Source: Aequorivita viscosa (GTDB lineage: Bacteria > Bacteroidota > Bacteroidia > Flavobacteriales > Flavobacteriaceae). Taken from it: a stretch of DNA of 64,000 bases. The notes under the pieces are model-generated. The model saw nothing but the letters and a program-made list of their open reading frames with translations, had not been told where the DNA came from and ran no database searches. This document shows, piece after piece, positions 33,797 to 42,513 of this stretch. A program made the position numbers and the translations under genes. The stretch covers positions 62,001-126,000 of the forward strand of contig NZ_FNNS01000002.1 of the NCBI RefSeq assembly GCF_900106795.1, given 5' to 3'. The stretch's first letter is position 1. The number at the start of each line of letters is the position of its first letter.

Positions 33797-34650
33797 GATA
33801 AAATTTTTTAAGGCTAGTATTCAGATTGTATTTTTTCGAGCGTTGGAAAAAAACAGCTCTTTTGGTTTTTCAGGGTTGGGTTTTAGCATTGGCAAAAACC
33901 AAATGTGCTATTTGTGCGGTGAGCTTTTTGTATGTTGCCAAACATGTATATACCCGAAGTATCACAACAAATCGTGGTGTATATATCGCATAAAAACGAA
34001 ACTCAAGAAAGAAATTATAATACTATCGGTATTCAAACTTAATTAAAATATAATTGAATTTATTACGGAAAACCGTATTCAAGTAATACTTAATAACAAT
34101 TTTACCTAAAAATTATAAATACCACATCAAAATAGTAAACACCAAGGAGGACATTCAACCTTAGCAAAAAAAGAGGTCAACGATCCCAAATCAGGGCAAA
34201 CCGACATACACTGGTTCAGTCAACACTGCATTCATGTTGGGTTCCCGAAAAACTCGGGACAAGCAGTGCCGACCACACGAATGTTTAGTTATTGTGGGCT
34301 CGTTCTTTTTCCACGTTTAGTTTGGGGAATGTAGACTAAAACACTTCGACTGCGCTCAGTGTAACAGTTGGAAGTCCATAACAAAGGGGAGGCAAAATTG
34401 TATGTTTTTTCCTATTTAGACTAACAACAATTTTTGCATAATCCTGAAATCCCACAACTTTTGGACTTGATCCCTTGATCCTTGGAAGTTTATAACAAAG
34501 GGGAGAACCGGTATTAAACAAAAAAAGCCTCTCCACTTCGGCTCCGCTCAGTGCGGGCTTTAGGAAAAGCTTCTCATCGGTCTATTTCTAAACCACAAGC
34601 CACCTTTAAGTGACTCAACACAACATTATTGCTCTCTCCGTGTGAAAGAG
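33797..34650. repeat. Repeat-rich gene-free spacer by tRNA-Asp
   Basis: About 850 bases with no convincing gene. It contains AGCGTTGG (33840), also found at 31014 on the other side of the RM operon; a TCCCGA-N5-TCGGGA hairpin (34243-34259); a 24-base direct repeat starting TTGGAAGT and ending ACAAAGGGGAG at 34368-34391 and 34482-34505 (two mismatches); and two copies of CACTTCGRCTSCGCTCAGTG at 34342-34361 and 34534-34553. It looks like accumulated decayed repeats. Confidence 0.6.
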
Positions 34651-34670
34651 ATTCCCTCCTTCGAGGGAAT
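34651..34670 (-). terminator. Hairpin after tRNA-Asp
   Basis: ATTCCCTC and GAGGGAAT form a perfect eight-base stem with a four-base loop, three bases past the tRNA 3' end. The following T run is weak. Confidence 0.55.
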
Positions 34671-34673
34671 ATG

Positions 34674-34747
34674 CGGTCTGGACGAGACTCGAACTCGCGA
34701 CCCCCTGCGTGACAGGCAGGTATTCTAACCAACTGAACTACCAGACC
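34674..34747 (-). tRNA. tRNA-Asp (anticodon GTC)
   Basis: The reverse complement gives acceptor GGTCTGG/CCAGACC with discriminator G, D-loop AGTTGGTTAGA, anticodon stem CCTGC/GCAGG enclosing CTGTCAC (anticodon GTC) and T-loop GTTCGAGTC. CCA is not encoded. Its 3' end faces the RM island, a typical integration side, but I see no duplicated tRNA end or integrase. Confidence 0.96.
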
Positions 34748-34984
34748 AAGTTTTTCAATCCGCCACGGCGGACCTCAACAACAGTTGAGCAAAGTGAAAA
34801 ATTGTTACCATACATTTTGAGACTACTCTCTTGCCGTATTTAGCGGTGGCAAATATACCACTCCATTTGATTCCTACAAACTATTTTTAAAAAAAAATGA
34901 AATAATTATTTTCATTCGTCATTTCCCATCCTAATGCAACTCTTAAAAATCAAATGCAAACAATCTGATGGCGCATGCTTAAAA

Positions 34985-35914
34985 CTAGCCAAACTTCTGA
35001 CGCTCTACTAAATAAGTAGTCAATATTTTATTAAAACTGTCATTTATATTTGTACTTACATACTTAATTCTGTATTGTGCACATCGCAACTGTAATTCTT
35101 GAAAATAGTCTTGAATAGCTTCTTCATACTGATGTTTGATGTTGTCTGCATACAAATTAATGTGTTCTCCAGTTTCGACATCCACAAAACGCTTTGGGCG
35201 ATTGTTAAAATCAAAGTTAACTTCGTGTTTTTTGTCGAACGTATGAAAGAGGATTACTTCGTGCTTATTGTATTTTAAATGCTGCAGCGCTTCAAAAAGC
35301 TTTTCTGCTTCTACATCGCTTTGTAACATATCTGTAAAAAGAAATACTAACGACCTTCGTTTCAACTTTTCAGCAATTAAATGAAGGTGCTGATACGTTT
35401 CAGTAGTTGATTTTTCTTTTAAAGAGCGTAACGCTTCTTGTAATTTCTGAAGAAGCATTTGATGATGTCGCTCACTACCTTTTTCAGACGAATAAAACTC
35501 GTATTCTTCACTATAGATACTTAATCCCACTGCATCGCGTTGACGTTTCATCAAATTCATAATAGCTGCAGACGCCAAAACTGAAAAACCAATTTTATTT
35601 AAGGAATTTATATTGAACTGTTTTAGTTTTGGGTAGTGCATTGAACTGCTATTATCCACAATTAGATGACAACGCAAGTTTGTTTCCTCCTCGTAACGCT
35701 TTGTATAAAGTTTATCTGTTTTTGCAAATAACTTCCAATCTATGTGTTTTGTGCTTTCGCCAGCGTTATAAATTTTATGTTCGGCAAATTCCGCAGAAAA
35801 ACCATGAAACGGACTTTTATGTAATCCAGAAATAAAGCCTTCTACCACCTGTTTTGCAAGTAGTTCGAGGTTTTTAAAACCTGTAATTTCATTTATTTCC
35901 TTTTCTATATTCAT
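34985..35914 (-). CDS. DUF58 domain protein
   Basis: A 309-residue cytosolic protein. It shows HKSPFHGFSAEFAEHKIYNAGESTKHIDWKLFAKTDKLYTKRYEEET near residues 33-79, the DUF58 core (split here before TDKLY), and HLIVDNSSSMHYP near 84, a von Willebrand A-like DxSxS metal site. DUF58 proteins usually partner MoxR ATPases in protein maturation. No moxR is visible beside it in this window, so the partner must be elsewhere. It is probably monocistronic, 67 bases from the NlpE-like gene on the same strand. Confidence 0.9.
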   Translation of the reverse strand: MNIEKEINEITGFKNLELLAKQVVEGFISGLHKSPFHGFSAEFAEHKIYNAGESTKHIDWKLFAKTDKLYTKRYEEETNLRCHLIVDNSSSMHYPKLKQFNINSLNKIGFSVLASAAIMNLMKRQRDAVGLSIYSEEYEFYSSEKGSERHHQMLLQKLQEALRSLKEKSTTETYQHLHLIAEKLKRRSLVFLFTDMLQSDVEAEKLFEALQHLKYNKHEVILFHTFDKKHEVNFDFNNRPKRFVDVETGEHINLYADNIKHQYEEAIQDYFQELQLRCAQYRIKYVSTNINDSFNKILTTYLVERQKFG

Positions 35915-35981
35915 TTAATAATTTGAAGCATTTTCGAAGATTTTTTAGAATTTATAAAATTAATGCAAAAAAATACCTTAA

Positions 35982-36440
35982 TTAGTTAGTCGATTTTTTA
36001 AGAATAAAGAGTTTTTCAAAATCACCTTTAATAATATTTTTATCGCCATCGAGCATCCAAACCTGGTTCTCTCCAACTTTAAACCAAATAGGCTGATCTT
36101 CAGTTTTAAGAGAAACTTTTGAACCCGATTTATCCCAAGTAAACTCTCCTTGTTCTTTAAGAGGCTCTACCAGTGGTTTTCCTAAATAAGTCATAGAAAG
36201 TGAATATGTATTATCGTTATTAAGTTCTAATACTATTTTAATGCCTTCGCAATCTGCACAAGGAGTTACACCTTCATAAACACCAGCCCAATCTAAAGAA
36301 TTTTGAGAATTGTGATCATCAACAACCTCTGACACCATTACATCCATATTTTCTTCGACAACCATTTCTTTCTTTTCTTGATTTTTACAACCAGTCAAAG
36401 TAAGAAGGGCTATTCCGAAAACGAAAATTAATTTTTTCAT
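35982..36440 (-). CDS. NlpE-like lipoprotein
   Basis: A 152-residue lipoprotein. The signal LIFVFGIALLTLTGCKNQ has a lipobox cysteine. WAGVYEGVTPCADCEGIKIVLELNNDNTYSLSM (near residue 50, split at GIK) is the NlpE N-terminal beta-barrel domain with its CxxC pair. In E. coli the protein senses surface contact and copper through Cpx; this short form has only the N-terminal domain. A sensing or metal role is an inference. It lies between clpP-like and DUF58 genes, all on the minus strand. Confidence 0.88.
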   Translation of the reverse strand: MKKLIFVFGIALLTLTGCKNQEKKEMVVEENMDVMVSEVVDDHNSQNSLDWAGVYEGVTPCADCEGIKIVLELNNDNTYSLSMTYLGKPLVEPLKEQGEFTWDKSGSKVSLKTEDQPIWFKVGENQVWMLDGDKNIIKGDFEKLFILKKSTN

Positions 36441-36496
36441 GTTTTTGTGATTATTTTATAATTTGAATACTTCCGAAGTTTACTAAATTCGAAATA

Positions 36497-37042
36497 TTAT
36501 TCCATTACACCATCAACTATTCCGTATGCTACAGATTCTGAAGCGTCCATCCAATGATCTCGATTGAAATCTTTCATCACTTTTTCAAAATCTTGTCCAC
36601 AGTTTTCAGCAAGAATTCTCGCACTTATTTCTTTGGTTTTCAGAATTTCTTGTGCCGTAATTTCAATGTCGCTAGCTACACCACGCGCTCCACCACTTGG
36701 TTGATGAATCATAACACGAGCGTGTGGCTGAATGAATCTTTTTCCTTTATCGCCTGCTGAGAGCAATATACTTCCCATTGAAGCTGCCAAACCAGTACAG
36801 ATTGTAGTGACTGGACTTTTAATTGCGCGCATGGTATCGTAAATGGAAAACCCAGAAGTTACATATCCACCTGGACTATTAATGTAAAACTTAATTTCGT
36901 CATGGCTTAAGGCGTCTAAATACATTAAACGCTCCACGATATGTCGCGCACTTCTGTCGTCTACCATTCCCCAAAGAAACACTTTTCGTTCTTCAAGTAA
37001 TTTACCATCTATTTTATCCTGCACTTTATTTGTTTTGCTCAT
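36497..37042 (-). CDS. ClpP-family serine protease
   Basis: 181 residues from the ATG giving MSKTNKVQDKIDG; an upstream ATG (37090) adds 16 residues I think are not native. YINSPGGYVTSGFSIYDTM, CTGLAASMGSILLSAG with the catalytic serine, and RVMIHQPSGGARG with the catalytic histidine match ClpP; the aspartate lies in the RDHWMDASE region. Flavobacteria usually carry another clpP beside clpX, so this may be a second paralogue, which is why no symbol is given. It should form a barrel with a Clp ATPase in the cytoplasm. Confidence 0.88.
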   Translation of the reverse strand: MSKTNKVQDKIDGKLLEERKVFLWGMVDDRSARHIVERLMYLDALSHDEIKFYINSPGGYVTSGFSIYDTMRAIKSPVTTICTGLAASMGSILLSAGDKGKRFIQPHARVMIHQPSGGARGVASDIEITAQEILKTKEISARILAENCGQDFEKVMKDFNRDHWMDASESVAYGIVDGVME

Positions 37043-37223
37043 AGTTTTTTTGTCTATCCTCACAAGTAAATTGCGAGGTTGTTTTATCATTTTATTTATT
37101 AGAAATCCTATCTGAGCTTAGACTAGAAAACGGGTTGTAAACTCATTTAGAGATTTTACTAATATAGAAAAAGGCTCAGCAATACGCCAAGCCTTTCGTT
37201 ATTTTATTTTTTTTAAAAACGTA

Positions 37224-37541
37224 TTAGAGTAACGAGTCTATCGCTTCTGCGTATACATTTTTAGGAGCAACACCTACTTGGCGGCCCACAACTTCACCAT
37301 TTTGGAAAACCAAAACTGTAGGAATATTTCGCACACCGTATTTGGCTGCAAATTCCTGATTTGCGTCTACATCAACTTTTCCTACAACAGCTTTGCCATC
37401 ATATTCTTTGCTGAGTTCTTCCATAATAGGACCTACCATTCGGCAAGGCCCACACCATGCTGCCCAAAAATCAACCAACACGGGCTTGTCACTTTTTAAT
37501 ACCGCTTCTTCAAATGTTGCGTCTGTTATTTCTAATGCCAT
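37224..37541 (-). CDS. trxA: Thioredoxin
   Basis: A 105-residue thioredoxin reducing disulfides in the cytoplasm. VLVDFWAAWCGPCRMVGPI carries the WCGPC redox centre at about residues 29-33, and VRNIPTVLVFQNGEVVGRQVG supplies the cis-proline. The length matches the E. coli protein closely. It has no signal peptide. It is followed on the same strand by the clpP-like gene across a 130-base gap, and dnaE lies upstream. Confidence 0.97.
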   Translation of the reverse strand: MALEITDATFEEAVLKSDKPVLVDFWAAWCGPCRMVGPIMEELSKEYDGKAVVGKVDVDANQEFAAKYGVRNIPTVLVFQNGEVVGRQVGVAPKNVYAEAIDSLL

Positions 37542-37752
37542 AATCTTGTTTTTAATTAATATACAAAAGTAGTCAATTTTTATACGAAACCTTACAGCCC
37601 TAACATACGTTTAGGAAATGATTGTATTGATTTTATCTATTCTTTTGAAGTTTTAAATTAAATCAATAACACCTTAGCACTAAAATAATGAGCTAATTTT
37701 CCTCGGTATTTCGGGCGGGTATATGTTTAAAAATATTTCGATTAGCTTAAAA

Positions 37753-40700
37753 TTAGTTCAATTTATATTTTATTTGTTCTTTTTGCAATTCTTCCAAAAA
37801 TTCTTTAGAAATATTGATTTTGTGCTTTCTACTCGGCATGGTTAACTTTATTTTTTCGGCTACTTCATACACCACAAAATACAGCTGTTTTTCGCCTTTG
37901 TGCGTTTCTATTAGTCCTTTTAGTTTTTCAATTTTACCATCTTCCAAATCGCTCAATGGCATTTGAAGCGTCAGTTTTTTTGAATGATTTTCCATTACAT
38001 CGTGAAGCAACTGAAAATTGTTGTACTGCAACCTAGGCTCACCTTTTTTGCCTGTATCCCTGTTCATCCATCCTTCCTTTACGAATATCTTTCCATAAAT
38101 AAAGGAATTGGGAACTAAGAAATGGCGCCATTTTAAATAATCTTCACCAAAAATCTTAAATTCGAAACTGTCGTCATAATCTTCCACAGTAAAAATCGCC
38201 CAACCCTTTCCTGCTTTCGATTCTCGATGTTGCACATCGCTTACCACTCCGCCAAAACTCATTTCCTTGTTCAAAAATTCTTCTAAACGGTTAAAGTCAG
38301 AAACTTTACAATTGGTAAAACTTCGCATTTCGATTTTAAAATCGTCCAGGGGATGTCCAGAAATATAAACTCCAACTACTTCCCGTTCTTGTTTTAATTT
38401 TTTCATTGTGCCCCACTCCTCACAAGGTGGAACCTCTGGCTCTGGAATCTGCACTTCGCTTGCGTCTCCAAACAAACTAACCTGAGCTGAGTTTTGGGTT
38501 TCTTGATATCTGGCGGCGTAACGCAGCACTTTTTCAACAAACATTACGCCGTCGCCATCGTCGTGTAGGTATTGTGCTCGGTGGGTATTGAAACTATCAA
38601 ACCCTCCAGCCAAGGCAAGGTTTTCGAACGCCTTTTTATTTGCCGCCCTAAGGTCTATGCGTTTGGCTAAATCAAAAATCGATTTGTATTCTCCGTCTTT
38701 CCTGTTTTCAACAATAGTAGCAACTGCGCTACTGCCAACTCCTTTTACCGCACCCATTCCAAAACGCACTGCTCCTTCGTCGTTTACTGTGAATTTATGA
38801 AAGGATTCGTTTACGTCTGGACCTAAAACTTTTAGCCCCATGCGCTTACACTCGTCCATAAAAAAGGTGACTTGTTTAATATCACTCATGTTGTTACTTA
38901 GCACCGCAGCCATATATTCTGCAGGGTAATGCGCTTTTAAATAGGCTGTTTGATATGCAATCCAAGCGTAACACGTAGAGTGTGATTTGTTGAACGCGTA
39001 ACTTGCAAATGCTTCCCAATCTTTCCATATTTTCTCCAGTTTCTCTGGGTCGTGTCCTTTTTCAGAAGCTTGGGAAATAAACTGCGGCTTCATTTTATCC
39101 AGTACCGCCTTTTGCTTTTTCCCCATTGCTTTTCGAAGTACGTCGGCTTCACCTTTTGTAAAACCAGCTAACTTTTGGGAAAGCAACATCACCTGCTCTT
39201 GGTATACGGTAATTCCGTAGGTTTCTTTTAGGTACTCTTCCATTGCTGGAAGATCGTATTCAATTTCCTCTTCTCCGTGCTTTCTTCTTACGAAACTAGG
39301 GATGTATTCCATCGGCCCCGGACGGTATAATGCGTTCATCGCTATTAAATCGGCAAAGACCGTTGGCTTTAATTCTTTCATATACTTCTGCATACCAGCA
39401 GATTCGTATTGAAAAATTCCTACAGTTTCGCCTCGTTGGAAAAGTTCGTAGGTTTTTTCATCGTCGAGCGGAAAGGAATCGGGGTCTAAATCGATATTAT
39501 GCTTGTGCTTTACTAACTTTACGGTATCCTTTATTAACGTAAGCGTCTTTAAACCAAGGAAGTCCATTTTTAGTAGTCCTGCACTTTCAACAACTGAGTT
39601 ATCGAACTGAGTTACATATAATTCTGAGTCTTTTGCTTTGGAGACAGGTACAAAATCTGTAATATCACTCGGGGTAATAATTACACCACACGCATGAATC
39701 CCAGTATTTCGAACAGAGCCTTCTAGAATTTTTGCCTGGTTAATGGTTTGCGCCTCTAAGTCGAAACCTTCCGCAAGATTAAGAAGTTCTTGAACCTTGG
39801 GGAGTTCGTCACTTCGGAAACGTCCTCTTAATTCTGCATCGCTCAAGCCGAAAATTTTGTTCAGCTTGGTCATATTAGGAATTAATTTTGAAATTCTATC
39901 GGCATCATTCAAAGGCAAATCTAGCACCCGGGCAGTATCGCGAATGGAGGATTTTGCCGCCATAGTTCCATACGTTATAATCTGAGCTACTTGGTTGCTA
40001 CCGTACTTTTCGATTACGTAATCCATTACCTTACTTCGGCCTTCATCATCGAAGTCAATATCAATATCGGGCATACTTACACGATCTGGATTTAAGAAAC
40101 GCTCAAAAAGCAGGTCGTATTTAATAGGACATATATTCGTTATTCCCAAGCAATAGGCCACTGCGCTTCCTGCGGCAGAACCTCGCCCAGGACCAACAGA
40201 AACCCCCATTCTTCGGGCTTCTGCAATAAAATCTTGAACAATCAAGAAGTAACCTGGATATCCCGTATTTGCAATTACTTCTAACTCAAAATCTAGACGT
40301 TGTTTTATTTCTTTTATCCTATCGGAAGCTTCTTCAGGAATTTCTTCTCCCGTTAAGCTTTCGTATGAAACTTCTATTAATTCGGGATAGCGTCGTTTTG
40401 CTCCTTTGTAGGTTAAATGGCGTAAATACGCATTTTCCCCTCTTTTGCCTCCATCTGCATCTTCTGGACTTAAAAACTCTTCTGGAATTGTAAAATTGGG
40501 AAGCAATACATCGCGATGCAATACAAAAGGTTCTATTTTAGAAACAACTTCTTCTATATTTAAAATGGCTTCAGGAAGATCTTTGAACAGAAGCTTCATT
40601 TCGTCCTGACTCTTGAAATAATATTCTTGGTTTGGCAATCCATAACGATAGCCACGGCCGCGGCCTATTGGTGTTGCTTGCTTTTCACCATCCTTTACAC

Positions 40701-42162
40701 AGAGTAAAATATCGTGAGCGTTTGCGTCTTCCTTATTTATGTAGTAGGTGTTATTACACGCCACCAGTTTTACATTGTTACGCTTAGCCATTTCGACCAA
40801 AACTTCATTCACGCGATTTTCGTCTTCTTGACCGTGTCGCATAATTTCGACATAAAGGTCGTCGCCAAACATTTCCTTCCACCAAAGCAAAGCTTCTTCT
40901 GCTTGGCTTTCACCTATGTTCAAAATTTTTCCGGGCACTTCTCCGTAAATACCACCCGTTAATACTATTATGTCTTCTTTATATTTTTCAATTATATTTC
41001 TATCAATTCGAGGCACATAATAAAATCCATCGATATAAGCGATTGACGCCATTTTTGCCAAGTTGTGATACCCATTTTTATTCTTGGCAAGTAGGACAAC
41101 TTGATACCCATTGTCTTTTTGAGATTTGTTGAGATGATCCTCACAAACGAAAAATTCGCAGCCCACGATTCCCTTTAATTTTTTTGCCGAATCTTCTTCA
41201 GAAAGCGATTTGTTATAGGTATTTACAGCTTGCACAAAATGAAACGCTCCCATCATATTTCCCGAATCGGTCAGGGCAACGGCGGGCATATTATTGGCAA
41301 CGGCAGCATTGACTAAATCTGCTGTGCTAGAAGTAGATTGTAATATTGAATACTGCGAATGGTTGTGAAGGTGAACAAAAGGCGCATCTTCAAGAGTGGC
41401 AATATTTTCTTTAATTTCTTCGGAAGAAATCTCCTCAGTTTCAGAAGAAGCCTGAATTTGCTCCCTAATTTTTTTCGAGGCTTTTTTAAGATTGATGTGC
41501 TTTAACCCAATTAACTGAATGGTCTTTGGGTTAGCTTCCGAAAAATTTTCGAAATAATCTGGCTGAACATCAAGTTCTTCTTTGGTGAAAATCTCACGTC
41601 GTATTAGCTCGAAAAAACAGCGAGTAGTGGCCTCAACGTCGGCAGTAGCGTTGTGTGCTTCAGAAAAAGGAATGTTGAATAGATATTCGTGTAATTCGGT
41701 TAATGTTGGAAGTTTAAATTTACCTCCACGCCCTCCTGGAATTTGACAAAGCTGCGCCGTTGTTTCAGTACAAGTATCCAGAACAGGAAGTGTTGTTAAT
41801 GGCGACTCAATACCCAAGCGGTAAAACTCCGCTCCCATAATATTTACATCGAACCCAACATTTTGACCTACTACAAATTTTGTTTTAGAAAGTGCGATGT
41901 TGAACTTCTCAATAACTTCTTCCAAAGGAACACCTTTGGCCATTGCCAATTCTGTAGAAATTCCGTGAATTTTTTCGGCATCAAAAGGGATGTTAAAACC
42001 TTCGGGTTTCACCAAATAATCTTGGTGTTCAATCACATTTCCCATTGCGTCGTGAAGCTGCCAAGCAATTTGAATACAGCGCGGCCAGTTATCGGTGTCG
42101 CTTATGGGCGCATTAAAACGCTTTGGAAGACCAGTAGTTTCTGTGTCGAAGATTAAATACAT
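37753..42162 (-). CDS. dnaE: DNA polymerase III alpha subunit with fused N-terminal exonuclease
   Basis: A 1469-residue replicative polymerase. Residues 1-190 are a DEDDh exonuclease: FDTETTGLPKRF (D6, E8), VVGQNVGFDVNIM and HNATADVEATT. A PHP domain follows from about residue 263 (VHLHNHSQYSILQS), but its later metal motif reads ALTDSGNM where an active PHP would have a histidine. The polymerase core has SVGPGRGSAAGSAVAYCLGI, then PDIDIDFDDEGRS with the catalytic aspartates, HACGVIITPSD and AFNKSHSTCYAWIAYQTAYL. An OB fold is near the C terminus. Proofreading is probably carried by the fused exonuclease. It is monocistronic; the spacer upstream has heptad repeats. Confidence 0.96.
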   Translation of the reverse strand: MYLIFDTETTGLPKRFNAPISDTDNWPRCIQIAWQLHDAMGNVIEHQDYLVKPEGFNIPFDAEKIHGISTELAMAKGVPLEEVIEKFNIALSKTKFVVGQNVGFDVNIMGAEFYRLGIESPLTTLPVLDTCTETTAQLCQIPGGRGGKFKLPTLTELHEYLFNIPFSEAHNATADVEATTRCFFELIRREIFTKEELDVQPDYFENFSEANPKTIQLIGLKHINLKKASKKIREQIQASSETEEISSEEIKENIATLEDAPFVHLHNHSQYSILQSTSSTADLVNAAVANNMPAVALTDSGNMMGAFHFVQAVNTYNKSLSEEDSAKKLKGIVGCEFFVCEDHLNKSQKDNGYQVVLLAKNKNGYHNLAKMASIAYIDGFYYVPRIDRNIIEKYKEDIIVLTGGIYGEVPGKILNIGESQAEEALLWWKEMFGDDLYVEIMRHGQEDENRVNEVLVEMAKRNNVKLVACNNTYYINKEDANAHDILLCVKDGEKQATPIGRGRGYRYGLPNQEYYFKSQDEMKLLFKDLPEAILNIEEVVSKIEPFVLHRDVLLPNFTIPEEFLSPEDADGGKRGENAYLRHLTYKGAKRRYPELIEVSYESLTGEEIPEEASDRIKEIKQRLDFELEVIANTGYPGYFLIVQDFIAEARRMGVSVGPGRGSAAGSAVAYCLGITNICPIKYDLLFERFLNPDRVSMPDIDIDFDDEGRSKVMDYVIEKYGSNQVAQIITYGTMAAKSSIRDTARVLDLPLNDADRISKLIPNMTKLNKIFGLSDAELRGRFRSDELPKVQELLNLAEGFDLEAQTINQAKILEGSVRNTGIHACGVIITPSDITDFVPVSKAKDSELYVTQFDNSVVESAGLLKMDFLGLKTLTLIKDTVKLVKHKHNIDLDPDSFPLDDEKTYELFQRGETVGIFQYESAGMQKYMKELKPTVFADLIAMNALYRPGPMEYIPSFVRRKHGEEEIEYDLPAMEEYLKETYGITVYQEQVMLLSQKLAGFTKGEADVLRKAMGKKQKAVLDKMKPQFISQASEKGHDPEKLEKIWKDWEAFASYAFNKSHSTCYAWIAYQTAYLKAHYPAEYMAAVLSNNMSDIKQVTFFMDECKRMGLKVLGPDVNESFHKFTVNDEGAVRFGMGAVKGVGSSAVATIVENRKDGEYKSIFDLAKRIDLRAANKKAFENLALAGGFDSFNTHRAQYLHDDGDGVMFVEKVLRYAARYQETQNSAQVSLFGDASEVQIPEPEVPPCEEWGTMKKLKQEREVVGVYISGHPLDDFKIEMRSFTNCKVSDFNRLEEFLNKEMSFGGVVSDVQHRESKAGKGWAIFTVEDYDDSFEFKIFGEDYLKWRHFLVPNSFIYGKIFVKEGWMNRDTGKKGEPRLQYNNFQLLHDVMENHSKKLTLQMPLSDLEDGKIEKLKGLIETHKGEKQLYFVVYEVAEKIKLTMPSRKHKINISKEFLEELQKEQIKYKLN

Positions 42163-42170
42163 TTTTTGAA

Positions 42171-42191
42171 TTATGAGTTATGAGTTATGAA
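42171..42191. repeat. TTATGAG heptad repeat
   Basis: Three tandem heptamers, TTATGAG, TTATGAG, TTATGAA, lie 8 bases upstream of the dnaE start on its template side. They belong to the seven-base-period repeats seen in other spacers. Confidence 0.6.
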
Positions 42192-42434
42192 TTTTGCGTT
42201 TTGGCAGTAAATTCTGAAGTTCTGGAAATTCGCATTTTCTTAAAAAGTAAAAATAGAAAAATCGACCATTTTGGGGAAGGAAAAAGGAAAGGAGTTGTTC
42301 ACAAAAATCAATTCTGTTATATCCAAAAATTACCTCTTCAATTGGCTCCTCAAAGTTCAAATTATTATTTCAAAACTTATAGTTTCTTGAAAGCACATTA
42401 CTCAATATTTTTTCCACAAAACCCAATATGACAC

Positions 42435-42465
42435 TTTGTCACCATTTCTTAAAGCTGTATCTTTG
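42435..42465 (+). promoter_or_regulatory. miaB: Promoter of miaB
   Basis: TTTG (42435-42438), 19 bases, then TATCTTTG (42458-42465): an exact match to the Bacteroidota TTTG-N19-TAnnTTTG promoter, 48 bases before the ATG. Confidence 0.75.
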
Positions 42466-42513
42466 CAATCCGAACCGAAAAGGTATTTGACTCGGTTTGA
42501 ATTTTATTAGATT

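Noticed and set aside
33843-34046. A 67-codon ORF right of the RM operon
   Set aside because: It lies in repeat-rich DNA with no start context and no recognisable sequence.
34674-34747. tRNA-Asp as the attachment site of an integrated island carrying the RM operon
   Set aside because: No copy of the tRNA 3' end and no integrase is visible within the region.
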